NCBI GenBank assembly: GCA_013001465.1
Contig: JABDMM010000022.1
Coordinates: 1-52,460, forward strand
Direction: 5' to 3'
Length of the DNA stretch: 52,460 nucleotides
Source of the DNA: Chitinophagales bacterium
GTDB lineage: Bacteria; Bacteroidota; Bacteroidia; Chitinophagales; JABDMM01
Shown: positions 43,221 through 52,100 of the stretch, piece by piece
Numbering within the stretch: the stretch's first letter is position 1
Layout of the letters: each line of letters opens with the position of its first letter
Notes under the pieces: model-generated
What the model saw: the letters and a program-made list of their open reading frames with translations, nothing else
Told to the model about the DNA's origin: nothing
Database searches by the model: none
Program-made: the position numbers and the translations under genes

Positions 43221-43909
43221 TCTTGATTTAAATTATCTGAGTTGATCATGCCATCGATCAAACGAATTTCCCTTTTCGTTCTTTTAGCGATGTCATCTTC
43301 GTGTGTTACAATGATAACTGTATTTCCAGCTTCGTTGATCGATGTGAATATATCCATGATCTCTTCTGAAGTTTTAGAATCGAGATTACCCGTTGGTTCG
43401 TCAGCAAGAATAATAGAAGGTTTGTTAACTAAAGCTCTTGCAATCGCGACACGTTGACGCTGACCTCCTGAAAGCTCGTTCGGCTTATGCTTCATTCTGT
43501 CTGAAAGTCCAACAGACTCTAACATTTCGGTAGCAACTTCATTTCGTGCAGTACTGCCTACACCTGCATATACCAATGGTAGTGCAACATTTTCAATTGC
43601 ATTAAGCCTTGGAAGAAGATTAAAAGTCTGGAAAACAAATCCGATCTCCTTATTTCTGATTTCAGCAAGCTCACTATCTTTCAGATTCCCAACATCCTGA
43701 TCGTTTAGTATATACTGTCCCGATGTTAAAACATCAAGACAACCAATAATATTCATCAGTGTAGATTTACCAGAACCGGAAGGTCCCATTAATGCAACAT
43801 ATTCTTTGCGTTGGATTTCGAGGTCGATCGAGCGAAGCGCAGGAATAATAAGGTTTCCTAGTTTGTAATCTTTACTGATCTGACGCAGGCTGATTATTGA
43901 GCTATTCAT
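43217..43909 (-). CDS. ABC transporter ATP-binding protein (LolD/MacB type)
   Basis: 230 residues from the ATG at 43907-43909 ([18 protein letters not shown]); the longer frame (to 44008) runs through gatC and is not plausible. Walker [16 protein letters not shown] (about 42-56), Q-loop [13 protein letters not shown], signature [15 protein letters not shown], Walker [12 protein letters not shown] and the H-loop VTHEDDIA are all intact. It is the ATPase type that pairs with MacB/LolCE-type permeases, and one lies nearby at 39962-41227. It overlaps gatC by 8 bp and the adenosyltransferase gene by 4 bp. Confidence 0.94.
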   Translation of the reverse strand: MNSSIISLRQISKDYKLGNLIIPALRSIDLEIQRKEYVALMGPSGSGKSTLMNIIGCLDVLTSGQYILNDQDVGNLKDSELAEIRNKEIGFVFQTFNLLPRLNAIENVALPLVYAGVGSTARNEVATEMLESVGLSDRMKHKPNELSGGQRQRVAIARALVNKPSIILADEPTGNLDSKTSEEIMDIFTSINEAGNTVIIVTHEDDIAKRTKREIRLIDGMINSDNLNQE

Positions 43910-44198
43910 CGTTCTTGATAACCTTTGGAACAATGAAAAAGTTTTCGTCGGATACAGGCGATCTGCTAAGAACGTCTTCCTTAATATTGAATTTTTCGGA
44001 TAGGTCATCCCTTAGATGATCTGTCTGATATGAAAAGTGTGTGAATGCTGCTACTTCTGACGTGTCCACTTCGTTCAGTTTATCCATCATTTTAAGGATA
44101 CTATTTAAGTCAGACATCATGGAGTCTTCTTCCTCTCGCCGAATTTTTATTCTTACGAGTCCGGCAAGTTTGTGAATAGTATCCCTGTCGATCTTCAT
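43902..44198 (-). CDS. gatC: Asp/Glu-tRNA amidotransferase subunit C
   Basis: 98 residues. GatC stabilises GatA and GatB, which amidate misacylated Glu-tRNA-Gln or Asp-tRNA-Asn. The pattern [16 protein letters not shown], the [19 protein letters not shown] core with the DTSEV motif, and [20 protein letters not shown] match the family, and the C-terminal FFIVPKVI is characteristic. gatA and gatB are not in the window. It is divergent from trpS with a 69-bp gap, and overlaps the ABC ATPase gene downstream. Confidence 0.94.
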   Translation of the reverse strand: MKIDRDTIHKLAGLVRIKIRREEEDSMMSDLNSILKMMDKLNEVDTSEVAAFTHFSYQTDHLRDDLSEKFNIKEDVLSRSPVSDENFFIVPKVIKNDE

Positions 44199-44267
44199 TG
44201 GTGTTATGGCTTAATATACGCTAATTTCAAGAGAGCGTAAAAATAAGATTTTTTGTAATTTCGACCG

Positions 44268-45263
44268 ATGGAAATTGTAGTGAGCGGCGTTAGGCCTACT
44301 GGTAATCAGCATTTTGGTAATTATATGGGTGCTATCAGGAATTTTGTAAAGTTCCAGGATGAATTCGATATACCATGTTATTTTTTTGTGGCAGACTACC
44401 ACTCGCTTACTACTCATCCGAAACCGGAGGATCTGCAAAACAATGTGAGGCAGATACTTATAGAGTACCTTGCCTGCGGTTTGGATCCAAAGAAATCTAA
44501 CATTTATATACAAAGTCATGTGCCGGAGATCCCTGAGCTGTATCTGATATTTAATATGTTGGCTTATAAGGGTGAATTAGAAAGATCGGTGACCTTTAAA
44601 GATAAAGTAAGAAGCCAGCCCGAAAATATTAATGCCGGTTTACTCACTTATCCGGTGTTGATGGCAGTAGATATTATTGTACATAAAGCGACTCAAGTTC
44701 CTGTTGGAAAAGATCAGGAGCAGCATTTGGAAATGACCAGAACATTCGCAAGGCGTTTTAACAATGCATATAAAGTGGAATATTTCCCGGAACCTCAACC
44801 TGTAAGTTTAGGAGATAAATTAGTCAAAGTTCCCGGACTTGATGGAAAGGGAAAAATGAGTAAATCAGAAAGTGAAAATAGCGCGATTTTCCTTGTAGAT
44901 GATGAGAAGAAATTAAGAAAAAAAGTCATGAGAGCGGTGACTGATGCCGGACCTAAGGAAAAAAACCAGGCAATGCCGGAGGAAATTCAAAATCTCTTCC
45001 AGTTATTAGAACTTGTAGCTGATGGCGAAACGATTCAGCAGTTTAAAAGTGCATATGCAGATTGTACCATAAGGTACGGTGATTTGAAGGGAGCGATCGC
45101 AGAAAACATGGAAAAAACAATAAAGCCTATCCGAGAACGAATTCATGAGCTTGAGGCAGATGATAAACTTTTGAAGGAAATTATGCACGAAGGCGCAACT
45201 AGTGCGAGAAAAAGCGCATCTGCTACATTAAAAGATGTAAAAGAGATCATAGGGTTAAGATAA
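44268..45263 (+). CDS. trpS: Tryptophanyl-tRNA synthetase
   Basis: 331 residues, a bacterial-type class I synthetase. The HIGH-like signature is TGNQHFGNYMG (about 11-21), followed by the conserved FFVADYHSLTT, AYKGELERSVTFKDK, VGKDQEQHLEMTRTFARRFN and the KMSKS loop GKGKMSKSESENSAIFL. The ATG at 44268 places the start at the usual GVRPTGN. No leader regulatory RNA is visible in the 69-bp upstream gap. The 50-bp gap after it separates it from the kinase gene. Confidence 0.97.
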   Translation: MEIVVSGVRPTGNQHFGNYMGAIRNFVKFQDEFDIPCYFFVADYHSLTTHPKPEDLQNNVRQILIEYLACGLDPKKSNIYIQSHVPEIPELYLIFNMLAYKGELERSVTFKDKVRSQPENINAGLLTYPVLMAVDIIVHKATQVPVGKDQEQHLEMTRTFARRFNNAYKVEYFPEPQPVSLGDKLVKVPGLDGKGKMSKSESENSAIFLVDDEKKLRKKVMRAVTDAGPKEKNQAMPEEIQNLFQLLELVADGETIQQFKSAYADCTIRYGDLKGAIAENMEKTIKPIRERIHELEADDKLLKEIMHEGATSARKSASATLKDVKEIIGLR

Positions 45264-45313
45264 TTCGAATTTTATCGTTTATTTTGACTGACCCTTAATT
45301 AAAAGTAAAACCT

Positions 45314-45946
45314 TTGAAAAACAAAAACGTCAAGCATATAGCTGTCGCCGGGAATATCGGTGCTGGAAAAACTACCCTAACAAAACTACTCGCTAAGCAT
45401 TTTCATTGGGAACCTCACTTTGAAGATGTGGAGAATAATCCTTATCTCTATGATTTCTATGAGGATATGCCTAGATGGTCCTTTAACCTTCAAGTTTTCT
45501 TCCTAAACAGCCGCTTCCGTCAGATCATCGAGATTCAAAGAGGGGATGCAACTATTATTCAGGATAGGACAATTTATGAGGATGCCCATATTTTTGCCCC
45601 AAACCTCCATGCGATGGGATTGATGTCGACACGAGATTATGATAACTACCTCAGTCTTTTCAAAACGATCAACTCACAGATCAACCCACCAGATCTTCTA
45701 ATTTATCTTAAGGCATCGATACCAACTCTTGTGGATCAAATACAAAAGCGGGGTCGCGAATATGAAGACAATCTTCGTTTGGATTACCTTAGGAGACTCA
45801 ATGAGTACTATGAAAAATGGATAAGCACTTATGATGAGGGTAAGTTACTTGTTGTCGATGTAGATAAGAACAATTTCGTTGAAGAAGAATCTCACCTAAG
45901 CGAAGTTGTAAATAGTATTCTTGCTGAATTACACGGACTGTTCTAG
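45314..45946 (+). CDS. Deoxynucleoside kinase
   Basis: 210 residues. P-loop AVAGNIGAGKTTLTKLLAKHF (about 9-29), FEDVENNPYLYDFYEDM, the ERS-like QDRTIYEDAHIFA catalytic region and the lid QKRGREYEDNLRLDYLRRLN make a deoxynucleoside kinase of the dGK/dCK/TK2 family, salvaging deoxynucleosides. The nucleoside preference is unclear. There is no ATG before the P-loop: the frame starts at TTG 45314-45316, and a stop codon lies upstream at 45296-45298, so TTG is the probable initiator. Confidence 0.92.
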   Translation: MKNKNVKHIAVAGNIGAGKTTLTKLLAKHFHWEPHFEDVENNPYLYDFYEDMPRWSFNLQVFFLNSRFRQIIEIQRGDATIIQDRTIYEDAHIFAPNLHAMGLMSTRDYDNYLSLFKTINSQINPPDLLIYLKASIPTLVDQIQKRGREYEDNLRLDYLRRLNEYYEKWISTYDEGKLLVVDVDKNNFVEEESHLSEVVNSILAELHGLF

Positions 45947-45977
45947 TTCATTTCTTACACATTTCGTTTAGAATAAT

Positions 45978-46000
45978 TTAACAAAAGCAAATTTTGTTAA
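45978..46000. repeat. Perfect inverted repeat upstream of the giant surface-protein gene
   Basis: TTAACAAAA, 5-base spacer, TTTTGTTAA. The 8-mer TTAACAAA recurs at 46034-46041, and the similar TTGAACAAA at 46054-46062. It contains no G-C and lacks a T run, so it is not a terminator. It may be an operator; the regulator is unknown. The whole gap (45947-46114) is 168 bp and A+T-rich; a TATAAT-like sequence sits at 46008-46013, without a Bacteroidota-type box. Confidence 0.4.
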
Positions 46001-46114
46001 GTGACTGTATAATAGCTTATTATAAAAGCATATTTAACAAATAATAAATATAGTTGAACAAACTAATTGCCATATCGTATAGAATCTCAAACCATAATAG
46101 GAGAAAACTACCTC

Positions 46115-49100
46115 ATGGCAAGAAAATTACTCATATTACTGATTATCTGTGGTTTGCTGACAGACGTTCATGCTCAGATCGCTGCAGATTTCAATAGTTC
46201 CACGCAGACCGGATGCAGTCCTTTGATCGTTAACTTTACTGATATTTCCACAGGAGGTCCTACAAGTTGGCTTTGGAATTTTGGTAATGGAAATACATCA
46301 ACGCAGCAAAACCCTTCTGCAGCGTATTTAAATCCGGGCATATATACAATTTCCCTGATCGCTTCTGGCGGTGGCTCTTCAGATACCATGATAAAAGTGA
46401 ACCATATTCAGGTTTACAATGATCCAACCCCGGACTTCATAGCAGATCAAGTTAACGGGTGTGTGCCGTTGACTGTCAACTTTACCAATCTAACGGTGCC
46501 AGGTGATCATTCCACTATTACATATACCTGGGATTTCGGAGATGGAAGCTTTAGTTCAGCAATAAATCCAACACATACATTTAACTCAACCGGTAACTTT
46601 AATGTGACGCTGATCGCTGTTGATGGGAACTCCTGTCAAGACAATATCAATAAAACAGGATATATCTCTGTTGCTAATAAACCAAACGCTAATTTTTCGA
46701 GCTTAAACAATGTAGGTTGTAATCCACCTCATAATGTCAATTTCTCAAACTCATCTAGTGGTTCGAGTTCATTGACGTATTTATGGGACTTTGGAGATGG
46801 TAATTCATCAGGTGCAACGAACCCGGTGAATACTTACATCGCCTATGGTTCATACGATGTTCAATTGATCGTTACCGATCAGTTTGGATGTCAGGATTCG
46901 ATCACAAGACTGAATGAAGTGAATATCATTGATGTGAATGCAAATTTTACACAAAGCATGACTTCAGGATGTATTGGTGAAACGTTCTCCTTTACGGATC
47001 AAAGTACACCAACTGGAATTTCACCTATTGGCTGGATATGGAATTTTGGAGATGGTAATGTGTCTACATTACAAAATCCAGTTCATCGGTATAATTCAGC
47101 AGGGACGTACTCAGTATCTTTGACTACTACTATGAATGGATGTTCAGACGTTCGAACAAAGAATAATCTGATCACTATTTTTCCCGATCCTGTGGCTTCT
47201 TTTACAAATGATATAAACGCTGTTTGTCAGCCTCCGGTAACGGTTAATTTTACTGATGCTTCTGTAAACGCGGTTTCACATGTATATTATTTTGGGGATG
47301 GAGATACATCACATGCTCAAAGTCCATCACATACTTATACTAATTATGGATCCTATATCGCAACTTTAGTGGTAACCAATGCTGATGGATGCACAGATAC
47401 TTTCAGGACATCACCACCAATTACTGTTCAACCACCTGTTGCAGACTTTTATGCAGATGCAAGCAATGGATGTATACCTATACCGGTTCAATTCTATGAT
47501 AGTAGTCAGGCTAATGAAACTATAGTAGCATGGTACTGGGACTTCGGAGATGGAAATACAGATTCCGTTCAGGATCCTGTTCATATCTATACTACTCAAG
47601 GAGACTATGCAGTGACTCTTGTCATTGAAACAACAAGTGGCTGTCGGGATACCATTATATATCCAAATTTGATCGAAGTAGGGCAGGAGCCTAATGTTGG
47701 TTTTGTCGCTTTACCTACTGTGTCATGTTTATTCACGGCAATATCTTTTAATGACCAAACCGATTTTGCAGACTTGTGGCTTTGGGATTTTGGTGATGGT
47801 GGTACATCAACTAGCCAAAATCCAACATATACCTATAGTGATACTGGGTTCTTTACTGTAAGTCTGGCAGTTTCAAATAATGGCTGTGCTGCTGATACCA
47901 TTATTGACAATTATGTTTATGTGTCTCCGCCAGATGCATTGTTTATACCGACATTCAACTGTACGAATACCATGGAGGTCGATTTTACAAATACTTCTAT
48001 TGGTGGAGATGTCTGGTGGTGGGCTGTAGATACCGGAGGACCAACTTGGGATACGGTCTATACTTATGATTTAAACTACATTTTCCCCGATACCGGTATC
48101 TATAATGTTTCACTATTCATGGAGGATACGGCATCAGGTTGCACAGATATTGAAACTCAATCTGTTACTATTGTTAACCCTGTTGCAAACTTTACAGCAA
48201 CTCCTACTGCAGGGTGCAGACCACTGATCGTCGACTTTACAAGTACCTCTACAGATGCGGTATCTTACATTTGGAACTTCTCAAACGGGCAAAATGCCTC
48301 TTCTCAATCACCAACAATAGTTATTGGTCAGCCCGGATATTATGGTGCACACCTTTACATTACTGATATTCATGGCTGTCAGAGAGATATTAATATCGAC
48401 AGTATAGTAGTTATCGCCGGACCAACAACAGACTTTACAACGGGTACGCCGGTCGGATGCACGCCACTTACAGTCGATTTTACAGATATGACAACTTTGT
48501 TTCTGACGACTAGCATTACTTCATGGAGCTGGGACTTTGGTGATGGAAATACTTCAACACTTCAAAACCCATCTAATGTATATGTAGCGAACGGAACTTA
48601 CAATGTTAGATTAACAACAGTAGATGATTGGGGATGCACACACACAGTAACAAAAACAAATTATATCGATGTTACTTATCCGGTAGCAGAGTTTACGGCA
48701 GATACTTTTTCGTGTCCGGGAAATCCGGTAACCTTTGGAAACCTGTCGAATGGCGTTGGAAACACTTATCAGTGGGACTTCGGAGATGGCAACTCAAGTA
48801 GTATTTCGAATCCTGTTCACAATTATCTTGTGGAAGGTTCTTATGACGTGGAGCTCATCGCTACTGATATAAACACATGTGCTGATACTATGTTGAAGCA
48901 GCTCTATATCAAAGTTCAATTACCTCAAGCGAAGTTTGTGTCGGATACGGCATTTTCAACTTGTCCTCCGCTTTTAGCAAATTTCACCGATTCATCGAGA
49001 GGAGATATCATATATTGGGAGTGGCATTTTGGTGACGGAAGTATGAGTAATCTGGAAAATCCTTCACATATCTATTCTTATGCGGATTCTTTTGATGTGA

Positions 49101-52100
49101 CATTAATTGTCATGAATGCCGATAGTTGCAGGGATACAACCACGGTCGAGGACTTTGCAATTGTGCTCGGTCCGAATGGAATATTTACAATGGTACCAAA
49201 TTCCGGATGTACTGATTTACCTGTTACATTCAATGCAGTCACACAGAATGCGGTTAACAGGACTTGGGATTTTGGAGATGGTTCAGTAATTGTAGCAACC
49301 GATACGATAACATATACTTATACCAATTCAGGATTATACTTTCCAAGTTTGATATTGACCGATGCTTTTGGTTGTGTTTTTACTGTGTCATCAACAGACT
49401 CGATTATAGCAGGTAGCCATAATGTTAATTTTACTGAAAGCCCCAGACACGTCTGTGTTCCGGGAACGGTGAATTTCACAGATCTTTCTACTGCATTTCC
49501 ACCTATTACTGGCTGGAAATGGTACTTTGGAGATGGAGATTCTTCATCGATACAAAGCCCCAGTCATCTGTATTCAACAGTTGGTAGTTATGATATAACT
49601 TTGATTACTGATAACGGGATATGTAAAGATACTCTGGTCAAACCGCAATGGATCGATGCTGATCAAGGTCCTGGAGCTGATTTTGGAATGTCATCTAATA
49701 CTGGATGTGTGCCAGCTACTATAAGCTTCTATGATTCTACAATTTCAGATAGCTCAGTTGGCACCTGGAGTTGGTCATTTGGCGATGGAAATGCAAGTTC
49801 AATGCAGAACCCAAGTCACACATATACTGTAGCAGGAACTTATAATGTACAGCTTATTGTACTTACCGTAGCAGGCTGTCTTGATACTGTTACTTATTCA
49901 GTCAATATTTATAATAATCCCAATGTCACGACATCTCCTGACAGGGTGATCTGTGATGGAGACTCAGTACTTATTTTTGCAACCGGTGGTAGTTTTTATA
50001 ACTGGACTCCGGGAGTGACTTTAACAGACTCTACGAATAATTTCCCGAGAGCTTTTCCAACTGCAAATACACAATATATAGTTCAGGTTTCTAATGGTTT
50101 TGGTTGTGTGACTGTCGATACGGTAAATGTGGCTGTCAACCCGTTACCGGCTGTCTCAGCAGGCCCCGACTTTACTATTTGCAACTTCGATACCGCGCAG
50201 TTAAATGGATCTGGTTCCGGTGTTACCATTGCATGGTCACCAGCTGCAAGTTTGTCTAGCACCTCAGTGTTAAATCCTTTTGCTTATCCTAACACAAGCA
50301 GAACGTACACATTGAGTGTTACGGACACAAATAACTGTACTGCTTCTGATGATATGATGGTAACAATTAATCAACTTCCAAACGTTTCAGCAGGTAACGA
50401 TACCTTTGTTTGTAATGGCACTAGTACTATACTTCAAGGAAGTGGAGCAAGCTTATACTCCTGGTCTCCAGGTACGTACCTTAATAATCCGTTTATAGCA
50501 AATCCTACTTCAACGCCTGCTTCTACGATAACGTATCTTTTGACAGGTGTCGATACAAACTGGTGTTCAAATTCTGCCTCAGTGACCGTACAGTATGTGG
50601 TTAGGCCAAATGCAAATGCTGGACCGAATCAGACCATATGCGAAGGTGATACAGCAATTTTGTCTGCAACCGGTGGTGATGGTTTTTCAGCGATATTATG
50701 GACACCGGGAGCTACCTTGATGGATTCAACTAGTAGAACTACAGGAGCGATTCCAAGTTTAAATACAACATATAACGTTGTAGTCACAGACACTTTCGGG
50801 TGCTCAGATAATGACAATGTTGATATTTATGTAAATCCAAAACCTTCAATGACTGTTTCTGCGGATACATTTATATGCATGAATGATTCAATAGAAGTAT
50901 CTGCAACTGGTGGTTTAACTTATAATTGGACAGATAATAATACCTCTTGCACTAGTTGTCAAACAACTTTTGTTCGACCTATTGCAACCGCTAACTATGC
51001 AGTTACTATTACTGATGTGAATACTTGTACAAATAGAGATACAGTAACCGTAGTTGTTAATCCATTACCAATAGGCGTTTTATCTAATGATACCACTATT
51101 TGTGACGGTGAGTCAACTTATTTGCGTGCCGATTCAGGAGTTTCTTACACATGGGCGCCATCTGCCACACTTTCTTGTTCTGGATGTCAGGTGCCTCTTG
51201 CAAGTCCTCCATCTTCGCAAGCATATGTTGTTGTGATAGATAATGTTTACGGATGTACGACAAGGGATACTGTGCAAGTGGATGTCTCTCCAATTCCCAG
51301 TCCTGTGATCAGTGGAAACAATGTGATCTGCCAGGGCGACACAACGCAACTTGTAGTCTCAGGTGGAGATAATTATTACTGGACACCAAATTTTGCTATA
51401 GACTGCCAAACTTGCGATACGATCAATATCTTTCCTCAGGTTAATGTTAGTTATATAGTTGAGGTGAGCAATATCTGGGGGTGTACTGTTTTCGATAGCA
51501 TGACAATAGAAACACGGCCATTTCCAGTAATCGATGCAGGACCAGACAGAACCATTTGTCTTGGTGAATCGGTACAAATGCAGGCTACAAGTAATGTTCC
51601 AAACAACGTTTGGAGCCCAAGTATATGGCTCAATGATCCTTCCGCTTTGGATGGAATTGCAACACCTATAGATACTACAACATTTATAATAACATCGACT
51701 TCTTTATCTAATTGTACTAGTCATGATACCATGAGAATTCATGTTATTGACAGGGTGAGGATTTCAGTTTCTCCAGATACCATTCTTTGTACGGGAGACT
51801 CTATTCAACTTTCAGCAGGCCCAATAGCAAATTCAGATAACGGAATCTCATACTCATGGAGGCCTGGTTTTTATCTGGATAACCCAACTATTGCCAATCC
51901 AACGTCCGGTACTTTGCAAGATATCACTTATATGGTGGTGGCTTCCAGTGAAACATGTATTCCTGATACGGCATACGTAAGTTTAGATGTGAAAAGTTTA
52001 CCCGCGATCGATGCAGGAGAGGATATTTTATCGGTTTCAGGTTCGCAGGTGCCTTTAAATCCATCTCAAAACTCCCTTTTAACTTATACCTGGACACCGG

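Noticed and set aside
43910-44008. N-terminal extension of the ABC ATPase gene into gatC
   Set aside because: The extension is the shadow of gatC; the ATG at 43909 matches the usual start of LolD-type proteins.
44211-44519. Minus-strand ORF of 102 codons over the gatC-trpS gap and the 5' end of trpS
   Set aside because: It overlaps the conserved trpS start and shows no recognisable motif.
46008-46013. TATAAT as the promoter of the giant gene
   Set aside because: It is an E. coli-like -10 in very A+T-rich DNA; the Bacteroidota primary promoter uses TAnnTTTG, and no suitable -33 partner is seen.
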